Shown in pieces: positions 10,201 to 18,748 of a DNA stretch of 64,000 bases; position 1 is the stretch's first letter; each line of letters starts with the position of its first letter. This stretch comes from Pseudomonas marginalis (GTDB lineage: Bacteria; Pseudomonadota; Gammaproteobacteria; Pseudomonadales; Pseudomonadaceae). Location of the stretch: the NCBI RefSeq assembly GCF_024169655.1, contig NZ_JALJWV010000001.1:4570001-4634000 (forward strand), written 5' to 3'. The translations under genes and the position numbers were made by a program. The notes below the pieces were generated by a model. It made no database searches. It was not told the DNA's origin and saw only the letters and a list, made by a program, of their open reading frames with translations.

Positions 10201-10728
10201 GCGCTCCTTGTACTTGGAGATGCCGGCAGCTTCTTCGATAAAGTTACGCAGGTCTTCGGGCTTGGCTTCGATCAGCTTGGAGATCATGCCCTGTTCGATG
10301 ATCGAGTAGCTGCGCGGGCCAAGGCCGGTGCCGAGGAAGATATCGGTGATGTCCCGACGGCGACACTTGGTGCCGTTGAGGAAGTAACTGTTCTGGCTGT
10401 CGCGCGTCACTTTGCGGCGGATGGAGATTTCCGCGTAGGCCGCGTATTCGCCGACCAGGGTGCCGTCGGAGTTGTCGAACACCAGTTCGATGCTGGCCTG
10501 GCTCACCGGCTTGCGGCTGGTGGAGCCGTTGAAGATGACGTCGGTCATCGACTCGCCACGCAGGTTTTTCGCCGAGCTCTCGCCCATCACCCAGCGCACG
10601 GCGTCGATGATGTTCGACTTGCCGCAGCCATTGGGCCCGACCACCGCCGCCATATTACTGGGGAAGTTCACCGTGGTCGGGTCGACGAAGGATTTGAACC
10701 CCGCCAGTTTGATGCACTTGAGCCGCAC
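7240..10728 (-). CDS. smc: Chromosome segregation ATPase SMC
   Basis: This 1162-residue protein is a condensin subunit. The N-terminus has IKLAGFKSFVDPT and the Walker A motif GPNGCGKSN. Two long coiled-coil arms flank a central hinge (around the segment EAGWELAVETVLGADLQAVL). The C-terminus has the ABC signature LLSGGEKALTALAL and the Walker B segment FCMLDEVDAPLDD. GTG 10728 (VRLKCIKLAGF) was chosen because it begins the conserved N-terminus and lies 2 bp after the stop of the upstream GntR gene, which suggests translational coupling. Further upstream starts would overlap that gene. Confidence 0.97.
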   Translation of the reverse strand: MRLKCIKLAGFKSFVDPTTVNFPSNMAAVVGPNGCGKSNIIDAVRWVMGESSAKNLRGESMTDVIFNGSTSRKPVSQASIELVFDNSDGTLVGEYAAYAEISIRRKVTRDSQNSYFLNGTKCRRRDITDIFLGTGLGPRSYSIIEQGMISKLIEAKPEDLRNFIEEAAGISKYKERRRETENRIRRTHENLARLTDLRDELERQLERLHRQAQAAEKYQEYKGEERQLKAQLSALRWQALNDQVGQREAIIGTQEISFEALVAEQRNADASIERLRDGHHDLSERFNLVQGRFYSVGGDIARVEQSIQHGQQRLRQLQDDLKEAERARLETESHLGHDRTLLLTLGEELEMLTPEQEITSAAAEEAAATLEESETTMHGWQEQWDTFNLRSAEPRRQAEVQQSRIQQLETSMERLAERQRRLQEERVLLAADPEDAAIMTLSEQLAESEMTLEELEASEEQQVERLEQLRQQLQQATQAQQQAQGDLQRLNGRLASLEALQQAALDPGTGTAEWLRDQHLAERPRLAEGLKVEAGWELAVETVLGADLQAVLVDDFAGFDLAGFAQGDLRLLSPAADGTRVPGSLLDKVEAAIDLSPWLGQVKPVESLEQALAQRGQLGAGESLISRDGYWVGRHFLRVCRASEAQSGVLARGQEIVHLIAEREEREATLESLETELQTLRATQRQQETGREHLRRLLQDEARQQGELKAQLSASKAKAEQLTLRRTRLDEEVAEMGEQRALEHEQIGEARLQLQEALDSMALDTEQRELLLAQRDSLRERLDRVRQEARQHKDHAHQLAVRLGSLRAQHDSTRQALERLEMQSERLTEKREQLSLNLEEGEAPLEELRLKLEELLDKRMTVDEELKTAQIALEDADRELREAEKRRTQAEQQSQLIRGQLEQQRMEWQALTVRRKTLQDQLLEDGYDLHGVLNTLTAQANEKDAEEELERIAARIQRLGAINLAAIDEYQQQSERKRYLDAQNADLVEALDTLENVIRKIDKETRNRFKDTFDQINGGLQALFPKVFGGGSAYLELTGEDLLDTGVTIMARPPGKKNSTIHLLSGGEKALTALALVFAIFKLNPAPFCMLDEVDAPLDDANVGRYARLVKEMSQTVQFIYITHNKIAMEMADQLMGVTMHEPGCSRLVAVDVEEAMAMVES

Positions 10729-10730
10729 GC

Positions 10731-11390
10731 TTAGACGTCCGCCAACGCAGCGATCACCAGCGAGCAACTGCGCTGGCCGTAGGCCGACAGCACCTGGCGA
10801 ATCTGCGGCAAGTCACGGGCGAGCACGGCGGCGAGCAGTTGCTCGAACAGCGCGAGGTATTCGCTCATGGAGGCCTTGCGTTGATCCAGGGCCAGGTAGT
10901 AGGCGCGGTTCATCGCCGGCTGCAGGTTCTCGACGGTTTCCTGCAAATACGGGTTGTTGGCGAAGGGGTACGCGGCACGCATCACGCTGAAGCATTCTTC
11001 GACAAACGCGCGGATGTCCTGGCGTTCGAAATTGCTCACCAGGCGCTGCTGGATCTGCACGAACGGCGCCATGTCGGCCTGGGTCTGCCAGCCCTGCGCC
11101 ACCGCATTGCCGAGCAGGATGTACAGCTCGGCCATCAGCGTACACAGGCTCTGCACCTTGTGCGCCGTGAGTTCGGTGACGTGGGCGCCACGGCGCGGCA
11201 AGATCGCGATCAGGTGGCGACGTTCAAGGATCAGCAGGGCTTCACGCACGGAACCACGGCTGACGTTGAGTGCCAGCGTAACCTTCTGTTCCTGTATCCG
11301 CTCCCCAGGCTTGAGATCGCCGCGAATGATACGTTCGGCGAGGTGGTGAGCGATTTGCTCGGCGAGACTGTCCGGCGCCTTGAACGTCAT
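10731..11390 (-). CDS. GntR-family (FCD) transcriptional regulator upstream of smc
   Basis: This 219-residue protein has an N-terminal winged helix (SLAEQIAHHLAERIIRGDLK, then SRGSVREALLILERRHLI) and an all-helical FCD-type ligand domain with acidic and histidine-poor helices typical of the FadR subfamily. It shares an operon with smc (2-bp gap) and is divergent from xdhA. It may therefore regulate the xanthine dehydrogenase genes, and its position before smc would be an inherited arrangement rather than a functional link. The ligand is not evident. Confidence 0.85.
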   Translation of the reverse strand: MTFKAPDSLAEQIAHHLAERIIRGDLKPGERIQEQKVTLALNVSRGSVREALLILERRHLIAILPRRGAHVTELTAHKVQSLCTLMAELYILLGNAVAQGWQTQADMAPFVQIQQRLVSNFERQDIRAFVEECFSVMRAAYPFANNPYLQETVENLQPAMNRAYYLALDQRKASMSEYLALFEQLLAAVLARDLPQIRQVLSAYGQRSCSLVIAALADV

Positions 11391-11574
11391 GTTTTTCCTT
11401 CAAAATCTTCTATCGATACAAGCGCGGCAGTGTAGCGCAAATGCCCGCTGATGGCGCTCGGCCCACGCTCAACAATTTGGCATGAAATAAGCAGCAGTGA
11501 ACAGCCAGAAGCCCCAAAAAACGCCGGTTCCAGAAGACTGAACCATAATTGAACGTGTTGCGGCCGCACTTTCT

Positions 11575-11625
11575 TGACCCACAGGTCAGAAAATCGTTGA
11601 CCGAAAAGTCAGACATGACTAGATT
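11575..11625 (+). promoter_or_regulatory. Promoter and candidate operator for xdhA
   Basis: TTGACC (11597-11602), a 17-bp spacer and TAGATT (11620-11625) form a good sigma-70 promoter reading toward xdhA. A perfect inverted repeat TGACC-CACA-GGTCA lies at 11575-11588, and a second, looser one (TGAC ... GTCA, 11598-11611) covers the -35 box. The two sites are 23 bp apart. The likely binder is the divergent GntR regulator or another purine-responsive factor. Confidence 0.55.
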
Positions 11626-11670
11626 CGGCGCAAAGCGGTTAACAACAATAATGTGTCTGCGAGGCCTTCC

Positions 11671-13119
11671 GTGATCCAGTTTTTACTTAACCAGGAACTC
11701 CGTAGCGAGCACGCCCTGGACCCCAACCTGACCGTGCTCAACTACCTGCGCGAGCATGTGGGCAAACCCGGCACCAAGGAAGGCTGCGCCAGCGGCGATT
11801 GCGGCGCCTGCACCGTGGTGGTCGGTGAACTGCACCGCGATGAGCAAGGCGCCGAGCGCATTCGCTATCGCAGCCTCAACGCCTGCCTGACGTTTGTGGC
11901 GTCGTTGCATGGCAAACAACTGATCAGCGTCGAAGACCTCAAGCACCAGGGCCAACTGCACAGCGTGCAACAGGCCATGGTGGAGTGCCACGGTTCGCAA
12001 TGCGGCTTTTGCACCCCCGGTTTTGTGATGTCGTTGTTCGCCCTGCAAAAGAACAGCGACGCCCCCGACCGCGAGAAAGCCCATGAAGCCCTGGCCGGTA
12101 ACCTCTGCCGTTGCACCGGTTATCGCCCGATCCTCGCCGCCGCCGAACAGGCCTGCGGCAACAAACCCCAGGATCAGTTCGACAGCCGTGAGGCCCAGAC
12201 CATCGCCCGTCTCAAGGCCATCGCACCGACGCAAACCGCTGAACTCAACAGCGGCGACAAACGCTGCCTGGTGCCGCTGACCGTCGCCGACCTGGCCGAC
12301 CTCTACGACGTCTACCCCCAGGCCCGCCTGCTGGCCGGCGGCACCGACCTGGCGCTGGAAGTCACGCAGTTCCACCGCACGCTGCCGGTGATGATCTACG
12401 TCGGCAATATCGACGAGATGAAGCGCATCGAGACGTTCGACGATCGCCTGGAAATCGGCGCCGCCACCGCCCTTTCCGATTGCTACAGCGCGCTGCACCA
12501 CGAATACCCGGACTTCGGCGAGCTGCTGCAGCGCTTCGCCTCCCTGCAAATCCGCAACCAGGGCACCTTGGGCGGCAACATCGGCAATGCCTCGCCGATC
12601 GGTGATTCGCCGCCGCTGTTGATCGCCCTCGGCGCGCAGATCGTGCTGTGCAAGGGCAATGTCCGGCGCACCCTGGCGCTGGAAGATTACTTCATCGACT
12701 ACCGCGTCACCGCGCGCCAGGACAGCGAGTTCATCGAGAAAATCATCGTGCCCAAGGGCCACGCGCGGTTCCGGGCGTACAAGGTATCCAAGCGTCTGGA
12801 CGATGACATTTCTGCAGTGTGCGCGGCCTTCAACCTGAAGATCGATAACGCGGTGATCAGCGACGCCCGCGTTGCCTTCGGGGGTATGGCCGCCACGCCA
12901 AAACGCGCCAAACACTGCGAGACCGTGCTGATCGGCGCGCCCTGGAATGCCGCCACCGTGGAGCACGCCTGCGCCGCCCTGGCCGAGGATTTCACCCCGC
13001 TGTCGGACTTCCGCGCCAGCAAGGAATACCGCCTGCTCAGCGCACAGAACCTGCTGCGCAAATACTTCATCGAGCTGCAAACGCCGCACATCGAGACTCG
13101 GGTGACCGCTTATGTCTAA
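11671..13119 (+). CDS. xdhA: Xanthine dehydrogenase small subunit XdhA (2Fe-2S and FAD)
   Basis: This 482-residue electron-transfer subunit has an N-terminal plant-type 2Fe-2S domain (EGCASGDCGACTVVVGE), a second helical 2Fe-2S domain (CGFCTPGF and NLCRCTGYRP), then the FAD domain (LLAGGTDLALEV, NQGTLGGNIGNASPIGD) and its C-terminal CO-dehydrogenase-flavoprotein part. It passes electrons from the molybdenum site of XdhB to NAD+ during oxidation of hypoxanthine and xanthine to urate. GTG 11671 was chosen for the GCGAGG site 8 bases upstream; GTG 11653 is an alternative. It overlaps xdhB by 8 bases. Confidence 0.95.
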   Translation: MIQFLLNQELRSEHALDPNLTVLNYLREHVGKPGTKEGCASGDCGACTVVVGELHRDEQGAERIRYRSLNACLTFVASLHGKQLISVEDLKHQGQLHSVQQAMVECHGSQCGFCTPGFVMSLFALQKNSDAPDREKAHEALAGNLCRCTGYRPILAAAEQACGNKPQDQFDSREAQTIARLKAIAPTQTAELNSGDKRCLVPLTVADLADLYDVYPQARLLAGGTDLALEVTQFHRTLPVMIYVGNIDEMKRIETFDDRLEIGAATALSDCYSALHHEYPDFGELLQRFASLQIRNQGTLGGNIGNASPIGDSPPLLIALGAQIVLCKGNVRRTLALEDYFIDYRVTARQDSEFIEKIIVPKGHARFRAYKVSKRLDDDISAVCAAFNLKIDNAVISDARVAFGGMAATPKRAKHCETVLIGAPWNAATVEHACAALAEDFTPLSDFRASKEYRLLSAQNLLRKYFIELQTPHIETRVTAYV

Positions 13120-15511
13120 CCATCACGCCGTGGCAAAAACCCAGGCCGAACTGGCCGAGCTGTTTGCCCAGGACCTGACCTGCGGCGTCGGCCGCAGCGT
13201 CAAGCACGACAGCGCCGCCAAGCACGTATCCGGCGAAGCGCAGTACATCGATGACCGCCTGGAATTCCCCAACCAGTTGCACCTGTATGCGCGCCTGTCC
13301 GACCGCGCCCACGCCAAAATCCTCAGCATCGATACCGCGCCCTGCTACGCCTTCGACGGCGTGCGCATCGTCATCACCCACGAAGACGTGCCAGGGCTCA
13401 AAGACATCGGCCCGCTGCTACCGGGTGATCCGTTGCTGGCCATCGACACCGTGCAGTTCGTCGGCCAGGTGGTGCTCGCCGTGGCCGCACGCGACCTGGA
13501 AACCGCGCGTAAAGCGGCGTTGGCCGCAGTGATCGAATACGAAGACCTGGAGCCGGTGCTGGACGTGGTCGAGGCCTATCGCAACCAGCACTTCGTGCTG
13601 GACAGCCACACCCATCAACGCGGTGATTCTGCGGTGGCGTTGGCGGCCGCGAAGCATCGCATCAAGGGCACGCTGCATATCGGCGGCCAGGAACACTTCT
13701 ACCTGGAAACCCAGATTTCTTCGGTCATGCCCACTGAAGACGGCGGCATGATCGTCTACTGCTCCACGCAAAACCCCACCGAGGTGCAGAAGCTGGTGGC
13801 CGAAGTGCTCGACGTGTCGATGAACAAGATCGTCGTCGACATGCGCCGCATGGGGGGCGGTTTCGGCGGCAAGGAAACCCAGGCCGCCAGCCCGGCGTGC
13901 CTGTGTGCGGTGGTCGCGCACCTGACCGGGCAGCCGACCAAGATGCGCCTGCCGCGCGTCGAAGACATGCTGATGACCGGCAAGCGCCACCCCTTCTATA
14001 TCGAATACGACGTCGGCTTCGACGACAGCGGGCGCTTGCACGGCATCCAGTTGGAGCTGGCGGGTAACTGCGGCTGCTCGCCGGACCTGTCGAACTCGAT
14101 TGTCGACCGCGCCATGTTCCACGCCGACAACGCGTATTACCTGGGCGATGCCACGGTCAACGGCCATCGCTGCAAGACCAACACCGCGTCCAACACCGCC
14201 TATCGCGGCTTCGGCGGTCCGCAAGGCATGGTCGCCATCGAAGAAGTGATGGACGCCATCGCTCGCCATCTGGCCCTCGACCCGCTGGCGGTGCGCAAGG
14301 CCAACTATTACGGCAAGACCGAGCGCAACGTCACGCACTACTACCAGACCGTCGAGCACAACCTGCTCGAAGAGATGACCGCCGAGCTTGAGGCCAGCAG
14401 CCAATACGCCGAGCGCCGCGAAGCGATCCGCCGCTACAACGCCCACAGCCCGATCCTGAAAAAAGGCCTGGCGCTGACCCCGGTGAAATTCGGCATCTCC
14501 TTCACCGCCAGCTTCCTCAACCAGGCCGGGGCGCTGATCCATATCTACACCGATGGCAGCATCCACCTGAACCACGGCGGCACCGAGATGGGCCAGGGCT
14601 TGAACACCAAGGTTGCGCAAGTGGTGGCCGAGGTGTTCCAGGTGCACATCGACCGCGTGCAGATCACCGCCACCAACACCGACAAGGTGCCCAACACCTC
14701 GCCGACCGCAGCCTCCAGCGGTGCCGACCTGAACGGCAAGGCCGCACAGAACGCTGCCGAAACCATCAAGCAACGCCTGGTGGAATTTGCCGCGCGTAAA
14801 TTCGAGGTGAGCGAAGCGGACGTGGCATTCCACAACGGCCATGTGCGCGTGCGCGAGCAGATCCTGACCTTTGAGAACCTGATCCAGCAGGCGTATTTCG
14901 CCCAGGTGTCGTTGTCGAGCACCGGCTTCTACAAGACCCCGAAAATCTTCTACGACCGCAGCCAGGCGCGCGGTCGGCCGTTCTACTACTTCGCGTTCGG
15001 CGCGGCCTGTTGCGAAGTGATCGTCGACACCCTGACCGGCGAATACAAGATGCTGCGCACCGACATCCTCCACGACGTCGGCGCTTCGCTGAACCCGGCC
15101 ATCGACATCGGGCAGGTGGAAGGCGGTTTTATCCAGGGCATGGGCTGGCTGACCATGGAAGAACTGGTATGGAACGACAAGGGCAAGCTGATGACGAACG
15201 GCCCGGCCAGCTACAAGATCCCAGCCGTGGCCGACATGCCGTTGGATCTGCGCGTGAAGCTGGTGGAAAACCGCAAGAACCCGGAAGACACAGTGTTCCA
15301 TTCCAAGGCTGTGGGCGAGCCGCCCTTCATGCTCGGCATTGCTTCGTGGTGCGCGATCAAGGATGCGGTGGCGAGCCTGGGTGACTATCGCCACCAGCCG
15401 AACATCGATGCGCCGGCGACGCCGGAGCGGGTGTTGTGGGGGTGTGAACAGATGCGGCAGTTGGCTGCTGCGAAGGCGGTTGAGGCTGAAACCGAGATGG
15501 CTTCGCTGTAA
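13112..15511 (+). CDS. xdhB: Xanthine dehydrogenase large (molybdopterin) subunit XdhB
   Basis: This 799-residue subunit binds the molybdenum cofactor and the purine. Landmarks are the domain start GVGRSVKHDSAAKHVSGEAQ, the glycine-rich MRRMGGGFGGKE and TAYRGFGGPQG that contact the cofactor, NHGGTEMGQGLNTK, and the late VGEPPFMLG segment carrying the catalytic glutamate region. Its start overlaps the xdhA stop (ATGTCTAA), so the two are translationally coupled. Length is normal for the bacterial two-subunit enzyme. Confidence 0.95.
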   Translation: MSNHHAVAKTQAELAELFAQDLTCGVGRSVKHDSAAKHVSGEAQYIDDRLEFPNQLHLYARLSDRAHAKILSIDTAPCYAFDGVRIVITHEDVPGLKDIGPLLPGDPLLAIDTVQFVGQVVLAVAARDLETARKAALAAVIEYEDLEPVLDVVEAYRNQHFVLDSHTHQRGDSAVALAAAKHRIKGTLHIGGQEHFYLETQISSVMPTEDGGMIVYCSTQNPTEVQKLVAEVLDVSMNKIVVDMRRMGGGFGGKETQAASPACLCAVVAHLTGQPTKMRLPRVEDMLMTGKRHPFYIEYDVGFDDSGRLHGIQLELAGNCGCSPDLSNSIVDRAMFHADNAYYLGDATVNGHRCKTNTASNTAYRGFGGPQGMVAIEEVMDAIARHLALDPLAVRKANYYGKTERNVTHYYQTVEHNLLEEMTAELEASSQYAERREAIRRYNAHSPILKKGLALTPVKFGISFTASFLNQAGALIHIYTDGSIHLNHGGTEMGQGLNTKVAQVVAEVFQVHIDRVQITATNTDKVPNTSPTAASSGADLNGKAAQNAAETIKQRLVEFAARKFEVSEADVAFHNGHVRVREQILTFENLIQQAYFAQVSLSSTGFYKTPKIFYDRSQARGRPFYYFAFGAACCEVIVDTLTGEYKMLRTDILHDVGASLNPAIDIGQVEGGFIQGMGWLTMEELVWNDKGKLMTNGPASYKIPAVADMPLDLRVKLVENRKNPEDTVFHSKAVGEPPFMLGIASWCAIKDAVASLGDYRHQPNIDAPATPERVLWGCEQMRQLAAAKAVEAETEMASL

Positions 15512-15552
15512 ATCGAGGTGCTGCCATCGGGGGCAAGTCGAATCGTCGCACC

Positions 15553-15669
15553 GCCCCTCCCACATTTTTCACCTGTAAATACATTCAAGTATGGGAAGGG
15601 GCTTGCCCCTCCCACATTTTTGACCTGTGAATACATTCAAGTGTGGGAGGGAGCTTGCTCCCGATGACG
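15553..15669. repeat. Tandemly duplicated REP-containing unit between xdhB and xdhC
   Basis: A 52-bp unit starting gcccctcccacattttt is present twice in tandem (from 15553 and from 15605) with only a few substitutions. Each copy ends in a GTGGGAG-type REP arm, and the second runs into tgtgggagggagcttgctcc at 15641 onwards. The arms can fold into hairpins in the xdhB-xdhC mRNA and could uncouple expression of the two genes. Confidence 0.75.
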
Positions 15670-15701
15670 GTAGAACTGACAACAGAAATGTTGAGGTAGA
15701 C

Positions 15702-16541
15702 ATGAACAACTGGATCAGCGCCCTCGCCAACCTGCAAAACCAGGGCGAGCCCTGCGTACTGGTGACCATCATCGAAGAGCTCGGCTCCACGCCGCGTAAT
15801 GCCGGTTCGAAGATGGTCATCAGTGCCGCACACACGTTCGACACCATCGGCGGCGGGCACCTGGAATACAAAGCGATGCAGCTCGCCCGCGACATGCTCG
15901 CCCGCGGCCAGCAACACACCCATCTGGAGCGCTTCAGCCTCGGCGCGAGCCTGGGCCAGTGCTGTGGCGGCGCGACCGTGCTGCTGTTCGAACCCATGGG
16001 CCAGGTGCAGGCACAGATCGCCGTATTTGGCGCCGGCCACGTCGGCCGCGCCCTGGTGCCGTTGCTGGCGAGCCTGCCGTGTCGGGTGCGCTGGATCGAT
16101 TCGCGCGAGCAAGAGTTCCCGGAACACATCCCACAGGGCGTGCGCAAAATCGTCAGCGAAGAACCGGTCGACGAAATTGCCGACCTACCCGTGGGCAGTT
16201 ACTGCATCGTGATGACCCACAATCACGCGCTGGACCTGGAACTCAGCGCCGCCCTGCTCAAGCGCAATGACTTTGCCTACTTCGGCCTGATCGGTTCGAA
16301 GACCAAGCGCGTCAAATTCGAACACCGCCTGCGGGATCGCGGCGTCGACACCGCACAGCTGCAACGCATCCGCTGCCCCATGGGCCTTAGCGAAGTGAAG
16401 GGCAAATTGCCGGTGGAAATCGCCATCTCCATCGCCGGGGAAATCATCGCCACCTATAACGCCCATTTCGGCCAGCACACCGCGAACGCCGAACCGATTG
16501 CCCAACTGCTGCCGGCTTCACGTCGCAGCCAAGCTATCTAA
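15702..16541 (+). CDS. xdhC: Xanthine dehydrogenase accessory protein XdhC
   Basis: This 279-residue protein inserts the sulfurated molybdenum cofactor into XdhB. It has the XdhC/CoxI N-terminal domain (VLVTIIEELGSTPRNAGSKM; IGGGHLEY) and a C-terminal Rossmann domain (IAVFGAGHVGRALVPLL). The family motif GLIGSKTKR is present. ATG 15702 is preceded by GAGGTAG. The REP-bearing spacer separates it from xdhB; guaD follows 12 bp later. Confidence 0.94.
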   Translation: MNNWISALANLQNQGEPCVLVTIIEELGSTPRNAGSKMVISAAHTFDTIGGGHLEYKAMQLARDMLARGQQHTHLERFSLGASLGQCCGGATVLLFEPMGQVQAQIAVFGAGHVGRALVPLLASLPCRVRWIDSREQEFPEHIPQGVRKIVSEEPVDEIADLPVGSYCIVMTHNHALDLELSAALLKRNDFAYFGLIGSKTKRVKFEHRLRDRGVDTAQLQRIRCPMGLSEVKGKLPVEIAISIAGEIIATYNAHFGQHTANAEPIAQLLPASRRSQAI

Positions 16542-16553
16542 ATTGAGATCACC

Positions 16554-17858
16554 ATGCCTTCGACCCGCAAAGCCTACCGCGCCGCGATCCTGCACAGCCT
16601 CGCCGACCCCGCTGAAGTGGGGATCGAGGCGTCCTACGAGTATTTCGAAGACGGCCTGCTGGTCATCGACAACGGCCGGATCAGCGCCCTGGGCCACGCC
16701 CATGACCTGCTGCCGCACCTACCCGCCGGGGTCGAAATCACCCATTACCAGGACGCGCTGATCACCCCCGGCCTGATCGACACGCATATCCACCTGCCGC
16801 AAACCGGCATGGTCGGCGCCTATGGCGAGCAGTTGCTGGACTGGCTCAACACCTACACCTTCCCCTGCGAGCGCCAGTTCGCCGACAAGGCCCATGCCGA
16901 GGAAGTCGCGGATATCTTCATCAAGGAGTTGCTGCGCAACGGCACCACCACCGCGCTGGTGTTCGGCAGCGTGCACCCGCAATCGGTGAACGCGTTCTTT
17001 GAAGCCGCCGAAAAACTCGACCTGCGCATGATCGCCGGCAAGGTGATGATGGACCGCAACGCTCCAGACTACCTGACCGACACCGCCGAATCCGGCTACC
17101 AGGAGAGCAAGGCGCTGATCGAACGCTGGCACGGCAAGGGCCGCCTGCACTATGCGGTGACGCCACGCTTCGCCCCCACCAGCACGCCGCAGCAATTGGC
17201 GCTGGCCGGGCAACTGCTGGGCGAATACCCGGACCTGTACATGCAGACGCACATCAGTGAGAACAAGCAGGAAGTCGAGTGGGTCAACGAACTGTTTCCG
17301 GAGCGCAGCGGCTACCTGGATGTGTACGACCACTACAAGTTACTGGGCGAACGCTCGGTGTTTGCCCACGGCGTGCATCTGTGCGATGACGAATGCGCGC
17401 GGTTGGCGCAGACCGGCTCGGCAGTCGCATTCTGCCCGACCTCGAACCTGTTCCTCGGCAGCGGGCTGTTCAACCTGCCGATGGCCGAGAAGCACAAACT
17501 CAACGTGGGCCTGGGCACTGATGTGGGCGGCGGCACCAGTTTCTCGTTGCTGCAGACGTTGAACGAAGCCTACAAGGTCATGCAACTGCAGGGCGCACGA
17601 TTGAGCCCGTTCAAGTCGCTGTACCTGGCCACCCTGGGCGGCGCGCGGGCGCTGCGACTGGAAGACAAGATCGGCACGTTGCAGCCGGGCACCGATGCGG
17701 ACTTCCTGGTGCTGGACTACAACGCCACGCCGCTGCTCAGCTACCGCATGAAGCAGGCGAAGGACATTGCCGAGAGGTTGTTTGTGCTGATGACGCTGGG
17801 GGATGATCGGGCGGTGTTGCAGACCTATGCGGCGGGCAGTCTAGTCCACCAACGCTAA
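16554..17858 (+). CDS. guaD: Guanine deaminase
   Basis: This 434-residue amidohydrolase converts guanine to xanthine, the substrate of XdhAB. Metal-binding landmarks are DTHIHLPQ, the histidine of THISENKQEVEW, and the aspartate of GLGTDVGGGTSFSLL; the family segment FCPTSNLFLGSGLF is present. It lies 12 bp after xdhC and completes the xdhABC-guaD purine operon. The product and length (about 430 residues) match bacterial GuaD closely. Confidence 0.95.
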   Translation: MPSTRKAYRAAILHSLADPAEVGIEASYEYFEDGLLVIDNGRISALGHAHDLLPHLPAGVEITHYQDALITPGLIDTHIHLPQTGMVGAYGEQLLDWLNTYTFPCERQFADKAHAEEVADIFIKELLRNGTTTALVFGSVHPQSVNAFFEAAEKLDLRMIAGKVMMDRNAPDYLTDTAESGYQESKALIERWHGKGRLHYAVTPRFAPTSTPQQLALAGQLLGEYPDLYMQTHISENKQEVEWVNELFPERSGYLDVYDHYKLLGERSVFAHGVHLCDDECARLAQTGSAVAFCPTSNLFLGSGLFNLPMAEKHKLNVGLGTDVGGGTSFSLLQTLNEAYKVMQLQGARLSPFKSLYLATLGGARALRLEDKIGTLQPGTDADFLVLDYNATPLLSYRMKQAKDIAERLFVLMTLGDDRAVLQTYAAGSLVHQR

Positions 17859-17880
17859 TTCCAAGCAAACACAAAACAAA

Positions 17881-17970
17881 TGTGGGAGGGGGCTTGCCCC
17901 CGATGGCAGTGGTTCAGTCAAAGCATCCAGTGACTGATACACCGCCATCGGGGGCAAGCCCCCTCCCACA
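17881..17970. repeat. REPIN (inverted pair of REP sequences) between guaD and a GntR gene
   Basis: tgtgggagggggcttgcccc begins at 17881 and its inverted copy ends at 17970, with a loop of about 35 bp. This is the REP-doublet form (REPIN) known to be mobilised by RAYT transposases in P. fluorescens. It lies between two convergent genes and can also act as a two-way terminator hairpin. Confidence 0.9.
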
Positions 17971-17983
17971 TTTTTGATTGGGT

Positions 17984-18748
17984 TTACAGTTTGACCGAAG
18001 AACGCCCAGGCTTCTTGCTCAGCAACAAATGCGAAAACACCGCATGCAAATCATCCGACGCACTTTCCTCATCGAGGTTGAGCTTGCTGTCGATGTGATC
18101 CATGTGATGCATCATCAAATTCACCGCCAGCGCCGCGTCCCGGGCTTCGATCGCATCGATCAACTGGGTGTGTTCATCGTAGGAACAGTGCGAGCGGTTA
18201 CCGCTTTCGTACTGGGCGATGATCAACGAGGTCTGGGACACCAGGCTGCGCTGGAAGCTGATCAGCGGCGCGTTCTTCGCGGCTTCAGCCAGCTTCAAAT
18301 GGAACTCGCCGGAAAGGCGGATACCGGCACCGCGATCGCCGCGGGAGAAGCTGTCGCGTTCGTCGTTGACCATCTGCCGCAACTCGGCCAACTGCTCAGC
18401 CGTCGCGTGCTGCACCGCCAGTTCCGTGATCGCCCGCTCGACCAGGCGTCGGGCCAGGAATACCTGGCGCGCTTCTTCGACACTGGGGCTGGCCACCACG
18501 GCGCCACGATTGGGCCGCAGTAGCACCACGCCTTCATGGGCCAAACGCGACAGCGCACGGCGAATGATGGTGCGGCTGACGCCGAAGATTTCGCCGAGTG
18601 CCTCTTCGCTCAATTTGGTACCGGGTGCCAGGCGTTGTTCGAGAATCGCCTCGAAGATATGCGCGTAGACGATATCGTCCTGGGTTCCGCTGCGGCCGGT
18701 CTTGCTGGCTCGCGGTTGTTTCTTGAGAGGTTGCAACTGTTCGTTCAT
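17984..18748 (-). CDS. GntR-family (FCD) transcriptional regulator of the purine region
   Basis: This 254-residue regulator has a winged helix (IVYAHIFEAILEQRLAPGTK; FGVSRTIIRRALSRLAHEGV) and an FCD ligand domain with the conserved histidines of the metal-binding pocket (EFHLKLAEAAKN; YDEHTQLIDAI; MMHHMDHID). It is divergent from the BenE-type transporter and convergent with guaD, so it probably controls purine catabolism or the transporter. ATG 18748 is preferred over GTG 18754. TTGTACACAA (18837-18846) in the divergent gap is a possible operator. Confidence 0.85.
   Translation of the reverse strand: MNEQLQPLKKQPRASKTGRSGTQDDIVYAHIFEAILEQRLAPGTKLSEEALGEIFGVSRTIIRRALSRLAHEGVVLLRPNRGAVVASPSVEEARQVFLARRLVERAITELAVQHATAEQLAELRQMVNDERDSFSRGDRGAGIRLSGEFHLKLAEAAKNAPLISFQRSLVSQTSLIIAQYESGNRSHCSYDEHTQLIDAIEARDAALAVNLMMHHMDHIDSKLNLDEESASDDLHAVFSHLLLSKKPGRSSVKL

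Noticed and set aside
13418..15565. A 715-codon open frame antisense to xdhB
   Set aside because: Shadow of a conserved enzyme gene; His/Val/Gly/Gln-rich with no recognisable motif.
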